Shown here piece after piece: positions 1 through 10,369 of a stretch of DNA of 64,000 nt. The DNA is from Temnothorax longispinosus (taxonomy: Eukaryota; Arthropoda; Insecta; Hymenoptera; Formicidae). The stretch covers positions 16,120,001 to 16,184,000 of the forward strand of contig NC_092360.1 in NCBI RefSeq assembly GCF_030848805.1, given 5' to 3'. Each line of letters begins with the position of its first letter. Within the stretch, counting starts at the first letter, position 1. Both the position numbers and the translations under genes were made by a program. The notes below the pieces were generated by a model. It made no database searches and was not told where the DNA came from. It saw nothing but the letters and a program-made list of their open reading frames with translations.

Positions 1-392
1 CGGTAAGTATACGGTAATGCATGGCATGCAATAAAATATGGTTAAACATAATTATCTCGACAGGGAAACATAAAATAATAATTATATAATGTAAATTCGC
101 GCGTTTCGACATTGTCTCGCTTCGCTGAGCCACGCTCGCTTCCTATTGGTCGGTTCGTCGCGATTATCTCAAAAGGTTGCGCCTCGCGCTCTCATTGGCT
201 GAAGGCCTCGCAAAATCATAAAGTATTCTGAAAATGTGTAAAATTAAGTCAAAATGCCAGGAATCGTTCCTATTGGCCATCGCTGTGTCGAGAATGTGCG
301 ATACTGTTAAATCTATCGAAACTAATGCTAATCTTAACAAAATCGACTGGGTCGCTCCCCATTGGTCGTCTCGATTCGACATGACTGTCTTA
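1..392. mobile_element. Left part of element A (interrupted by the Harbinger composite)
   Basis: This segment begins with a splice-donor-like CGGTAAGTAT and continues with AT-rich DNA. It resembles the region just after 14330 in the left arm of element B, which has the same donor-like sequence followed by a GCAATAAAATA stretch. It stops at a TTA at 390-392 that recurs at 9483-9485, and the same kind of sequence resumes there, so the two pieces were contiguous before the 9.09 kb insertion. CCTATTGG/CATTGG motifs recur near 144, 194, 270 and 359. No protein is supported in this piece. Confidence 0.6.
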
Positions 393-600
393 GGGCGGAA
401 TTCATAGACGTTGCTCAAGACTTGTCTTAAGCATGATCTTGGCAAAGACGGTCTTAAGATCGAAAACCGTCTGAAGACGGCTTTAGATGCATAGATAAAT
501 CTTGAGAACACAAGTTCTAGCTTAAGATCGTCTTGACGAAGTCTGTGCTTAAGAATATGGCTTCGGCAATGTTCGGGAATCCAAGCTTTTTGACCAATCA
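393..600. repeat. Left subterminal region of the Harbinger composite
   Basis: Past the 17-bp terminal repeat the segment is rich in copies of the palindrome-like GTCTTAAG/CTTAAGAC core, plus GCATAGATAAATCTT. The same words recur at the other end (9230-9465). Repeated subterminal motifs are commonly transposase or Myb-protein binding sites in DNA transposons; that role here is an inference. Confidence 0.6.
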
Positions 601-1067
601 TGAGAAAGATTTACAGGAATTTACCGGGGATTGCGTCATTCTCGCCGTCGTGGCCGGTGGCCGTCATTGCGTCGTGTACCGCGACGATTAACCTTAAAGA
701 GAGCGACGGCTGCATTGGTGGTGTTTTCCCTCCGAGGAGGTACGACGAGCATCATCGCGTCGTGTACCGCGACGATTAACCTTAAAGAGAGCGACGGGTG
801 CAGTGGTGGTGTTTTCCCTCCAAGGAGGTACGACGAGTAAACTCGAGTCGCCGATATTCGAGGCGAGGAGGTGTGACGAGGAAAGTGCGGTAGTCATCGA
901 TGTGAGAGACGAGCAGCCGAGAACGACGAGGAAGAGCAGAGGGAGCGAGTGCGAAAGGGGAGAGCGAGAGAGCGAGAGAGAGGGACAGCGGACAGGCCGA
1001 AGCGTCGCAAGCCAGGAAGTTCCGACGACCGCTACTCCATCAGGGAGCTCCAGAAGTAGCAACGGTT

Positions 1068-1917
1068 TTGTCGGGAAGTATCGAAATTGGCGCGAGGGGC
1101 GGAGAAGTCAGCTGTGGTCTGGCTCTGGTGATAGCGGCGGAAGCGGAAAATCCCGAGGCTCAATCGTTTATGGCTAGTTTTAACGCGTTCAAGTTTTCCA
1201 GCAGCGACAATATAAGATTCCAGTGCAACGCGTGTGCTTTGAACGCTGTCAACCTGTGAGTACTCGCTTTTGCAATCATTTTATATGTATAAGCCAAAAT
1301 GCAAATTTCGACAATAAAAATATTAATATTTTTAAAATAAAAATGTAACGTGTATCTTTTCTACTAACAGGTAAATTGTCGCGGTTATAACGCCTTCGGT
1401 CGTCGTCGCAGAGATGTTGATTCCGAGACTAATGACACATCTCTTATAAGTGTATCTGATGGATATGAAGGTCAACTTCGTGAAGAGATAACTATTCAAT
1501 CGAACTTAATATTCACTCTGGAAAGGAGAGAGGAGAGGTATACAGCAGATCCAGTTGAAGGTAAAGCACAGCATGCGCAAAGAAATAACAACTTTCACGT
1601 ATAGCGTATTGGAATAAAGGAAGTAATCATTCTTGCTCCTTTTGCTACATTTCAGCCCAAAGAGTGGAAGATATCTGTGTTTCTATGGTCGGCTTTATCA
1701 ATAGCATTAATAATTACGGCGCTTTTAGCACTGGTTGCCGTAGCTATCGCTGTGTCATGCTGGCTTATGGCGTATCGACGTGAGCCAAAGACTGCTGGAC
1801 CACTGCCACACCCACCAGAGTTCCCAAACCCCTTGTTCACTACTGAATCTGTAGCTGAATCTTTTCCTGACTATCTATTGCTGCATTGGTTACGTACGTA
1901 TGAAATTCTCACGCTTT
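1068..1917 (+). pseudogene. Captured fragment of a ZP-domain membrane protein, left copy
   Basis: Three exon-like blocks lie in order. About 1068-1255 encodes a segment with FNAFKFSSSDNIRFQCN and ends at a GTGAGT donor. 1371-1560 follows a CTACTAACAG acceptor, holds the furin-like RRRR site and ends at a donor. The last runs from about 1656 to 1917 and encodes PKEWKISVFLW, a transmembrane helix and a tail starting AYRREPKTAG. The C-terminal end of a ZP domain, a furin site, one membrane helix and a short tail are the layout of insect apical-matrix ZP proteins such as the dusky type. The N-terminal signal peptide and most of the ZP domain are missing. The first exon junction does not stay in frame as read, so a working product is doubtful. 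Assignment is by motif recall, not alignment. Confidence 0.6.
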
Positions 1918-2316
1918 ATTTATGTACAATTTTTGAACTAATGCAGTCAGCGATAGGAAACAAACCTAAAAACTGTTGTTGTGACACATTACGGATTTGT
2001 ATCGCATTTGACAGGTGATATGTAGAATTAATTTATAAAAAATTTTTGACATTATTTTGTTAATAATGTATACAAATGTGCTTATTAAAAGACCTGAAAA
2101 TTACTCAAGAAAAGTTATATAACTGACAACTTTTCTTGAGTAATTTTCAGATCTTTTAATAAGCACATTTGTATATATTATTAACAAAATAATGTCAAAA
2201 ATTTGATTCTACATATCACCTGTCAAATGCGATACAAATCCGTAATGTATCACAACAACAGTTTTTAGGTTTGTTTCCTATCGCTGACTGCATTAGTTCA
2301 AAAATTGTACATAAAT
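1918..2316. mobile_element. 399-bp near-perfect hairpin MITE
   Basis: The two halves are reverse complements around an 11-base loop (2117-2127), with ends ATTTATGTAC/GTACATAAAT. The right Harbinger arm has no such sequence at the matching position (about 5800), so this is a later insertion into the left arm only. It has no coding content. The target duplication is unclear in the AT-rich surroundings. Confidence 0.75.
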
Positions 2317-2397
2317 ATATAATAATAAATAATATATATATATATATACAAGATTACTAGTAATTACTTATTATTATGTATTTTAGATAAGAGCAGT

Positions 2398-4153
2398 ATG
2401 GAATGTAACATATTGGGCGAATTTGATATTAATTTATTTGATAGTTCTGAAAGCTCTTCGGATGAAGAAAATGACAATATTGGCATAATACGTGAAAAAC
2501 GATATGTACGAGATGCTATTAATCCATTTACAGCTTATCGTGAACACGAATTCCATATAAGATACAGATTTTCAAAAAAATCTGTTATGTATGGACTACT
2601 GCCTTTAGTTATTGATAGTTTAACAAAGCCTGATATGCGAGGTCTTTCAATTGAATCAGTTATTCAATTACTGATTTGTCTAAGATTTTATGCTACTGCT
2701 AGTTTTCAGGTAACATAAATTCTTTGTATTACATGTTTTTAATTTTAAAGAAAGAATACAAATAATTGTATTATGTATATTGCTTTATGGTTTAGAAAGT
2801 AAACGGAGATCTTATGGAATTACCACAACCTACAATTTGCAGAATCGTATTTAGAGTAACTGCTACATTAGCAACTTATCTAAATACTTATGTCAAATTT
2901 CCGACAAACCAAGCAGCTATACAAGAAATCGAAGATTGTTTAAAGAATTAGGATATGGTTATGGAGCTATTGGGCTTCCTTGTATTAATGGAGCTATAGA
3001 TTGCACCCATATAAGATTATGTGGTAATAACTTTGGAGGAATAGCTGAAATTTATAGAAATAGAAAAGGTTATTTTTCCTTAAATGTCCAGGTAAGTTAA
3101 TAAGAGTAATGTTTATTTACATATATTTATTCTTATTTTTATTTTGTTATCTTTTATGTGTAAGGTTGTAGTAGGTCCAAGAATGGAATTTTTGGACCTT
3201 GTCCCAGAATGGCCAGGAAGTCAACATGATAGTATAATTTTCCAAAATTCTCGAGTTTTCATGCGATTTCAACAACGTGAACTAACAGGAATGTTAGTTG
3301 GATATTCAGGATATCCTTCTCTCACATTTCTTTTAACGCCATTCAGAAATCCACAAAGCGAAGAAGAACAAAGGTTATAAAAAAGCAGAATTTAATACAT
3401 TTTAATACATTTTAAAGCTTCTGGAGGTTGATTGTGTATTTTAAAATGAGATAAAAATTGCAAAAGTAAACAGATTGACTAGATTTCGACAAATAAAATG
3501 TAGAGATTAGTGAATTTTTTCACTGTTATAATTTTCACCTCGATTCAAGATACACAATCGACTCCCTGGTCTCTTGTCGTGATTCTCTTCATTTATGACG
3601 TTAGAAGCGAGAAAATACATTCTTTTAAAATTCTTGCAAAATACGATGACATAGAAAGATGACACTTGCAATAGAGTAGATGCAATAGACTATTATAAAA
3701 TAGTCCAAAAACTTTTTTCTTACTCTACAATCTTACTTACAATCAACAAATAACCGCATAATTATTAATGAAGAAAATTGTGACAAATACCCAGAAGCTT
3801 TAAGAGATACACAGATAAAAATGTATCTTCTATTAAAAATTTCTTACTGTAGGTATAACGAAATTCAATCACGAACGAGAATGGTTGTGGAGAGAACATT
3901 TGAAACATGGAAGAGACGATTTTCTTGTCTATCGAGAGGACTATCTTTAAAACTTTTAACATGTACTGGAGTCGTATCAGCTTGTGCAGTTTTGCATAAT
4001 TTATCACTACATTTCAAAGACATTCTCCCAGAGGAACCAGAACCTAATGCAATAATTGAAGATAATGAGGAGCTACCTTACAATAAACCTCATTGGCAAC
4101 CTGGAGATGGTCATATTATTAGGCAAAACGTAGTTCGAGAATTATTTTATTAA
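2398..4153 (+). pseudogene. PIF/Harbinger transposase (HARBI1-like), inactivated
   Basis: Four exons can be laid out with GT-AG borders and consistent phases: 2398-2709, 2796-3091, 3165-3373 and 3853-4153. The product resembles HARBI1-type DDE transposases, which cut and paste the element together with a Myb-like partner. Landmarks are LRFYATASFQ at the end of exon 1, GAIDCTHIRL (first catalytic Asp) in exon 2, PGSQHDS then LVGYSGYP in exon 3, and RTRMVVERTF (catalytic Glu) then LHNLSLHF in exon 4. Two lesions are visible. A frame shift lies in exon 2 near 2915-2945, with the downstream frame resuming before GYGYGAIG. In addition, the Asp normally present in the GDSGYP motif is Tyr (TAT). Either lesion should abolish activity. 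The ORF begins just after a possible TTTTAG acceptor, so an upstream non-coding exon is possible. Confidence 0.85.
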
Positions 4154-4436
4154 CTATATTTTAATGATATTAAGAATCAAACCAGTTAATAGTAAATCAT
4201 TACTTTTATTCTTCACACCTTATTACACTGTTTATTAATTGCGTATTCTTATTGCGTATTATTATAACTAAAGCGACGTATAATCAACATAATATATTAG
4301 TTTCACATTGTTAATAATTATATATCTCATATAAAACATTCAAACTAATCAATATCCGAGACGTAATCATCTCCCCTAAAATTTAAAAAACGTTTTAAAA
4401 TAAAATTTTTAGTTAGTTTGAAAAAAAAGTAATTAC

Positions 4437-5738
4437 TTACATCTCTTTTTGAGCACGGTACTTCGCTAACTTAAATTTCTCCTGCAATTCCTTTTTTTCT
4501 AATAATAACTTTTTCATTGTAATTTTATTGATAAATTCTTCTCGTTGTTTCTTAAGCTTACACATCTCGATTTCATGACTAATTTTTATATTTGCCAATT
4601 CTATTTTTTTTTCACTAACTAATGTAATTCTTTCCATTTTCTGTTTCTTTGGATTGGAACATGAATTGGCATCTATACGTTTGCTTTTCTTAAAATCTAT
4701 TAAAGCTCTGTTTTCTTTGTCAATTATAAATATATCTAAAGCATGATTTCCAATTGTATGCATATGTTAAAAATAAACAACATTTTATTTTGAATATTTG
4801 TATAATTTTTGAATGATATTGTACCACTAGATTGATTGCTGGATCCTTTATCTATAGATATTGAATCATCAATTTTAATTTCCACATTATTTACTTCTTC
4901 GCCCACTATATCTAATAAAAAAATTATACATGCAGTTAAAAATAATTATCTCATTAATACAATTACTATTTAAAAAACTGTATTGAAATTAATTATTTAA
5001 CCTACTTATATTCAATGGGTGGTAAGGTTAATGACTTTTGTTGTCCTTTTGAAAGTCCTTTATTAATAATGTGATCAAATGTCATAGAATTCTGCTGGAT
5101 TGCTTTCAAAACCTCTTTTTGCCGATCTAGAATATGCAACTCAATCATTCCTCTTGTCAAATACAATTTCTTTAAATTATAAAATTTATATATTTTATTT
5201 AATGATATTTTAAGTACCTGCAGACTCATGTGTATCAAAGTTGCTTGAAGAAATGGTTGGTGCCGTTGTCATTAAATTAGGGATGATATCCAAAACATTT
5301 GGATCGACTTCACCTACATTTTTTTGTGGTCGTCCTCCGGTGAGAAACCTTATATTAACAACTGAAAGACAATCAAGTAAAAATATATTATTTTTACTTT
5401 GCTGTTTTACATTAGACCAGTACTTTTTCAATCGTTGTACGTCCCTCTGTAATATAAAACATTACCCATTGCAAAAAAATTCATTAAACTGTAATCTAAA
5501 AATTATAAAATAAATTTAATACCTTAGTACTAATCAAAGAAGAGTTGTTGTATTCTTCTGTAATGAGTGTCCAAGCCTCTGATTTCCCTTTCAGTGTGGA
5601 GAAATTTGTACCTTTTGATTCAACAACATGTTTATATTTTTTTAATATTTCCAGAAATACTTGTTTTTCCAAATCAGAATACACGGTTCTTCTAGGCGTT
5701 GTCATTTTGAAAGAATAATCTTTTTTAAATAAAAACAA
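4437..5738 (-). pseudogene. Harbinger Myb/SANT-like accessory gene, probably broken
   Basis: The gene is divergent in position and opposite in strand to the transposase, as is usual for Harbinger elements, where a Myb-like protein guides the transposase to DNA. Exon 1 (about 5705 or 5738 down to 5523) gives a trihelix start, with YSDLEKQVFLEILKKYKHVV then KGKSEAWTLITEEYN. Exon 2 (5446-5218) supplies LKKYWSNVKQQSK and FLTGGRPQKN. Later blocks are 5175-5002 (RGMIELHILDRQKEVL), about 4920-4826 (acidic) and 4763-4437, a Lys/Glu-rich coiled coil ending YRAQKEM. The 5175-5002 block ends in an in-frame stop before the coiled-coil exon, so the full product cannot be read through as it stands. Confidence 0.7.
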
Positions 5739-5756
5739 CAGAAAATATAAAAAATA

Positions 5757-7095
5757 TATATATATATATACAAGTACTACTAATTATTTATTATTATATA
5801 GCGTGAGAATTTCATACGTACGTAACCAATGCAGCAATAGATAGTCAGGAGAAGATTCAGTTACAAATTCAGTAGTGAACAAGGGGTTTGGGAACTCTGA
5901 TGGGTGTGGCGGTGGTCCAGCAGTCTTTGGCTCACGTCGATACGCTATAAGCCAGCATGACACAGCGATAGCTACGGCAACCAGTGCTAAAAGCGCCGTA
6001 ATTATTAATGCTATTGATAAAGCCGACCATAGAAACACAGATACCTTCCACTCTTTGGGCTGAATTAATGTAGCAAAAAGAGCAAGAATGATTACTTCCT
6101 TTATTCCAATACGCTATACGTGAAAGTTGTTATTTCTTTGCGCATGCTGTGCTTTACCTTCAGCTGGATCTGCTGTATACCTCTCCTCTCTCCTTTCCAG
6201 AGTGAATATTAAGTTCGATTGAATAGTCATCTCTTCACGAAGTTGACCTTCATATCCATCAGATACACTTATAAGAGATGTGTCATTAGTCTCGGAATCA
6301 ACATCTCTGCGACGACGACCGAAGGCGTTATAACCGTGACAATTTACCTGTTAGTAGAAAAGATACACGTTACATTTTTATTTTAAAAATATTAATATTT
6401 TTATTGTCAAAATTTGCATTTTGGCTCATACGTATAAAATGATTGCAAAAGCGAGTACTCACAGGTTGACAGCGTTCAAAGCACACGCGTTGCACTGGAA
6501 TCTTATATTGTCGCTGCTGGGAAACTTGAACGCGTTAAAACTAGCCATAAACGATTGAGCCTCGGGATTTTCCGCTTCCGCCGCTATCACCAGAGCCAGA
6601 CCACAGCTGACTTCTCCGCCCCTCGCGCCAATTTCGATACTTCCCGACGAAACCGTTGCCACTTCTGGAGCTCCCTGATGGAGTAGCGGTCGTCGGAACT
6701 TCCTGGCTTGCGACGCTTTGGCCTGTCCGCTGTCCCTCTCTCTCGCTCTCTCGCTCTCCCCTTTCGCACTCGCTCCCTCTGCTCTTCCTCGTCGTTCTCG
6801 GCTGCTCGTCTCTCACATCGATGACTACCGCACTTTCCTCGTCACACCTCCTCGCCTCGAATATCGGCGACTCGAGTTTACTCGTCGTACCTCCTCGGAG
6901 GGAAAACACCACCAATGCACCCGTCGCTCTCTTTAAGGTTAATCGTCGCGGTACACGACGCGATGATGCTCGTCGTACCTTCTTGGAGGGAAAACACCAC
7001 CACTGCACCTATCGCTTTCTTTAAGGTTAATCGTCGCGGTACACGACGCGATGATGACGGCCACCGGCCACGACGGCGAGAATGACGCAATCCCC
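5757..7095. repeat. Right long inverted arm of the Harbinger composite
   Basis: Inverse partner of the left arm, closely similar over its whole length, and lacking the 399-bp hairpin. It therefore records the empty site of that insertion. It carries the same ZP-protein fragment on the minus strand and two to three units of the outer GC-rich repeat (about 6890-7075). Confidence 0.85.
5800..6662 (-). pseudogene. Captured fragment of a ZP-domain membrane protein, right copy
   Basis: This is the mirror-image copy of 1068-1917. It starts near 6662 with a segment containing FNAFKFPSSDNIRFQCN, where the left copy has S for the first P, and continues through an RRRR furin-like block to a transmembrane block ending near 5800. 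The CTGTTAGTAG acceptor complement and the donors are retained in both copies, so genomic exon-intron structure was captured rather than a processed cDNA. The two copies differ by few substitutions, implying a fairly recent inverted duplication or arm homogenisation. Confidence 0.6.
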
Positions 7096-8136
7096 AGCAA
7101 TCCCGACACTGGAATATCACCACTCACACGGAAACATCACTCGGGTACACACGGGTATACTCCCTTCTTCAAACTCGCTGAGAAAAGAGAAGGGAGTATA
7201 CTAGAGTCCTAGATAATAGAGAAGCGACATTGAAATCGATAGGTGCGATATATCGATAAAGCCGCCATTTTGTTTCTCCATATGGAATAGGAAAGTGCGT
7301 ATAAGAAACTGTCCATTTTAGAAACGGTGTGCTTGTCGTAAATATATTACAGCGTAATGAAACCTATATCCCATATCTCTTCTAAAGTATTCTGAACATT
7401 ATTTACACAACACAATAAACCTATGTATATGATTTTAATAATCGTAAATATATGTATAATTATATTGTGCTATTTTAGAAATTCTTTTGTATCCATAATT
7501 TTACAAAATATAAGATTTATTTTTATAGGAATGAAAATGGCTATGGGGAAAGTTGCAACTAAATGAACATATATAGAAAAATTACATCTCTGTTATTCTC
7601 AGTCTATTTGATTATTAATTACTGAAAATTTTGTAAGCGTAGCAAATTTAATAATAACGAAAACGAATTATTTATACAAATTAATCGGGCTGAAATTGTA
7701 AAAACATGTATTTATATCTTTTTATCTTTTGAAAAGTTGTATCATATATCAAAAAGAGCGTTATTTTTAATTTTAGTTACGCAATTTTATCTTCTATGTA
7801 TATAGATATGAAAGTTAATTACTTTGAAACATGTCGACGATATAAACGAAAGATATATTAATTCACAAGATTATACTTGCAGATACATATAATAAAGTAA
7901 ATGAAAACGTACTGTGTATTTTATTGTAAATTATTAATAGTTCTTTGAGGAATAGTGTAAAAAAATTTATATATAACTTTACTACGTTTTTTATAGATAC
8001 ATATATCTACGAGACAATAATATTCGATTTATTTGACATCTATAAGAGAAAATTCATTTTAAATTAAATAAAATATGATTTATTTTATATTTGTACTTGG
8101 TTCAACTCTCAATTACAATTCGAATAATTGTGCTCT

Positions 8137-8594
8137 TCAGATTTCAAAATTTTCCTCGGCAGCTGGCAATATTACGATCGTTGCAACCAAAGGTTTTGGA
8201 TTTGCTTTCTTGCAGAGTAATATTTTAACTTTCCCTGATATTTGACCCTTTAAGTTTGCGCTAACAGGTAATGGCATTGAATATGTATGTTCATTAAATG
8301 GCTTCGATGGGAGACTATCGTTAAAAACTGAAGGAATTGCTCCGATTTTCAGTTTCCTCTTACCATCTTCTCTAACACGCTCTCAAGAAAACCTGTCAAA
8401 TTGCTCCTGAAAAAATATGTATGCTATCAGTAAATGACTTCGCTATATATGTATATGTATATATTTGCTACACTGCAGCTTACAGAGCACACAAACAATG
8501 GATCCTTAGGCTCCCAAGTAGATCCATTAATATTCCTGATACTGTTAATCCATCTAGCTTTCTGTCCTTCATTTCTAGGAAAACGATGAAACAT
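8137..8594 (-). pseudogene. THAP-domain protein fragment, two exons
   Basis: Exon 1 (8594-8484) reads FHRFPRNEGQKARWINSI and later EPKDPLFVCS, the central THAP pattern (H-x-FP, W, CS). It ends at a GTAAGC donor. Exon 2 (8406-8137) starts EQFDRF, has an in-frame stop, then KRKLKIGAIPSVF, which is the AVPTIF-type end of a THAP domain, followed by about 65 residues I do not recognise up to the stop. The N-terminal C-x2-C zinc ligands are absent, replaced by the pecanex exon in a different frame. THAP domains bind DNA through a C2CH zinc site, so this one is non-functional. Confidence 0.6.
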
Positions 8595-8605
8595 AAGAGT
8601 TTACT

Positions 8606-8956
8606 CCACAGTACCGGATTGAGCTCCGGTTGCAGAGCGGTGAACACCGTCGTACGATGAATTCCAAAAGACAGGGTGCCGATCACCGCGCACACGATTA
8701 GATCGTTCTTCAGTCTGGCGTTCACTGTCGAGCGTAACTTCTCCGGCAAAGGATCCACCAGCTCAGTATCTGACATTTGCTCGCCTACCTTGATCTTTAC
8801 GTCTTTCTTCCTGACGGACGTCTTGCTCTTGGTCTCCTTGTAACTCGCGGCCACGTTATCAGGCTGCGACGACGACGTGTTTTCTATGATTTTGGCTTCC
8901 TTCTCTTCCGTGTACCTGTCTCCTGTCTCTGGTGGCCACTTTGTCTTGAGGATGTC
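8606..8956 (-). pseudogene. pcx: Captured exon of a pecanex-like membrane protein
   Basis: After an AG acceptor at about 8957 the reading frame is open with a Lys/Glu-rich lead, then PLPEKLRSTVNARLKNDLIV and FTALQPELNPVLW. This matches my recollection of the conserved N-terminal membrane-associated part of pecanex, a large multi-pass protein linked to Notch signalling in insects. The match stops abruptly at VLW (8606), where the sequence turns into THAP-coding DNA in another frame. Only one exon is present, so it is a gene scrap carried by a transposon. The identity rests on motif recall; a protein search would settle it. Confidence 0.6.
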
Positions 8957-9229
8957 CTATATCACGGTAGGATCCGAAGAATCACGGCCTTTCACAGAAC
9001 CGTAACAGTAATGTCTCGCGTTGTCTCACGTGCAGCAAGCCTCTAACGTGCATTAACCTCACTTATTTAACCATAAGGGAGAAACAAAATGGCGTTGGAT
9101 CACGTGATTTAGTTAGCCAATCAGATCATTCCCTTCAATGTCGCTTCTCTATTATCTAGGACTCTAGAGTATACTAGTGTGCACTCGGATGACGTTTCCG
9201 AACGCAGCCAATGTAGCACATAACCTCAC

Positions 9230-9482
9230 AAAACCGTCTTAAGTCGACTATTTGCTCGACTTGACCAAGACCGGCTCAAGACAAATCTTAAGTAAGAACT
9301 GTGCATTGAATAATGCCATTTCGGTCTTAAGATTTATCTATGCAACGTTATTTGCTTACTTAAGACCGAGCTCAAGATTAAACTTGAAAGTCGGTCTTAA
9401 GCAAGAACTATGAATCGATCGTAGTCTTGAGAACGAGCTTAAGACCGTCTTGACTTTCAAGTTTGGTCTATGAATTCCGCCC
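9230..9482. repeat. Right subterminal region of the Harbinger composite
   Basis: It carries many CTTAAGAC/GTCTTAAG cores, a TTATCTATGCAACG stretch matching the left end in inverse orientation, and the right 17-bp terminal repeat at 9466-9482. The left and right ends are diverged apart from these shared words. Confidence 0.6.
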
Positions 9483-9577
9483 TTACTGTCAAATCTTTAA
9501 CATGAAATGAATAAGTGTGAAACCGTCTATCTGGAACCCCATTGGTCCTTTCTCATGCAAAACTCTATTCTGACGGT

Positions 9578-9742
9578 TCATCGTTCGTCGATGATCAATC
9601 GCGGATCGATCTCGATGCTTAATAATAAAATGTATAGTGTGTATAGTGTAAAAATCAATGTAACTGTCTGTACGTCTGGAAATGTAATTATTATGGGAAT
9701 AAAGATGATTAATGTGACAACTATGTACTCTTTGAAATGCAT
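9578..9742 (-). CDS. Small hydrophobic membrane peptide TM2, element A copy (54 aa)
   Basis: The ATG is 17 bases after the TM1 stop. The product starts MHFKEY, has a hydrophobic stretch with FIPIIITFPD, and a second one with FTLYTLY, then an acidic/basic tail ending IDER. Two short membrane segments around a Pro-Asp turn are likely. Element B has a homologous reading frame (19425-19576) sharing FPD and FTLYTLY, with conservative changes (I/V, L/I) elsewhere. I do not recognise the family. The tight spacing to TM1 suggests a common transcript. Confidence 0.55.
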   Translation of the reverse strand: MHFKEYIVVTLIIFIPIIITFPDVQTVTLIFTLYTLYILLLSIEIDPRLIIDER

Positions 9743-9759
9743 CGCTCTGATTGGTCGTT

Positions 9760-9888
9760 CTACGTTAAGTAATAAGGTTCTGCTTTCACCCGGTGTGAAT
9801 AGGCTAATAACAGTATGCATATGATCGCTATTGCAAATAAAACAAAAATGAATGCCAAAACTAAGATACGGAACTTATCCGAATCCAT
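9760..9888 (-). CDS. 42-residue single-pass membrane peptide TM1, element A copy
   Basis: The peptide starts MDSDKFRI, has one strongly hydrophobic helix of about 22 residues, then a YSHRVKAEPYYL tail. The copy in element B (19286-19414) has exactly the same length, 32 of 42 residues identical, and mostly conservative differences. Of the 32 identical residues, 16 use a different codon in the two copies. That pattern points to selection on the protein rather than chance reading frames. The positive residues after the helix suggest a cytoplasmic C-terminus. No known family comes to mind. Confidence 0.65.
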   Translation of the reverse strand: MDSDKFRILVLAFIFVLFAIAIICILLLAYSHRVKAEPYYLT

Positions 9889-10369
9889 CGCTTCTAAAAC
9901 TTTGACTCTGGCCTCTGATTGGCTCTCTACTTGACTCTAACAACTTCTCTACTTTAATTGTGACTATTCTGTCTCGGGATGATTGGGATTGGTAAACGTG
10001 TGTGTTTCAAATGTATTTCAGTCGTGTTTAAAATCAGTCGTGTTTTTAATGTGTTCTTTAAAAATAACTCGCTCGCTTACATAAATGCTTTACGCCTATC
10101 TCGCGCAATCTTTCTAGTACTCGAATAAAAACGAATAAATCTTTCAAAATAAAATAAAACCTTCGTATAACACTCTAATATGCCCAATGGCACCTGTCAT
10201 AATTAGAACAGTAAAATAAAATGTAATAACTCTCGCTCGCGGAGATTCGCGCTATCTCGCGTTTTGCTTTAACATGCGTTATAGAAATCTTTCCAATAAA
10301 ATACATAAAAATCAGAATGAACATAAAAAATAATAAAAATAACGGAAAAAAGGTTTCACAGCCACGGGT

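Larger units (their letters stand above)
626..2350. repeat. Left long inverted arm of the Harbinger composite
   Basis: This arm is the inverse copy of 5757-7095. Outer boundary words (GGGGATTGCGTCATTCTCGC at 626, its complement ending at 7095) and inner boundary words (ATATAATAATAAATAAT) match. The left arm is longer because a 399-bp hairpin (1918-2316) was inserted into it. The GC-rich outer part has about two units of a roughly 91-bp tandem repeat (near 665-840), and the inner part holds the ZP-protein fragment. Confidence 0.85.
7120..9205. mobile_element. THAP-encoding insert with captured pecanex exon
   Basis: Inverted flanks bound the segment. About 7122-7234 and 9134-9205 share CTAGATAATAGAGAAGCGAC-type sequence and a GGAAAC..TCA..GTGCACAC outer part. 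The left flank also has an extra internal GTATACTCCC duplication. The left Harbinger arm has no equivalent, so this is a separate insertion or capture. The interior holds a pecanex-like exon and a spliced THAP fragment on the minus strand (8137-8956), and AT-rich DNA without recognisable genes at 7240-8130. THAP is the DNA-binding domain of P-element-type transposases, which suggests, but does not prove, a P-like origin. No clear target duplication was found. Confidence 0.5.
393..9482. mobile_element. Composite PIF/Harbinger-type DNA transposon, about 9.09 kb
   Basis: The termini are a perfect 17-bp inverted repeat, GGGCGGAATTCATAGAC, at 393-409 and 9466-9482. TTA flanks it on both sides (390-392, 9483-9485). 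A 3-bp TWA target and a GGG start are typical of PIF/Harbinger elements, and a Harbinger transposase relic plus a Myb/SANT-like gene lie inside. Long inner inverted arms (626-2350 and 5757-7095) carry a captured ZP-protein fragment, and a further insert (7120-9205) carries pecanex and THAP pieces. The transposase is broken, so the element is inferred to be immobile unless helped in trans. Confidence 0.85.

Noticed and set aside
1068..6662. Two intact host ZP-domain genes
   Set aside because: Both copies lie within transposon arms as mirror images, lack the N-terminal half, and the first exon junction is not cleanly in frame.
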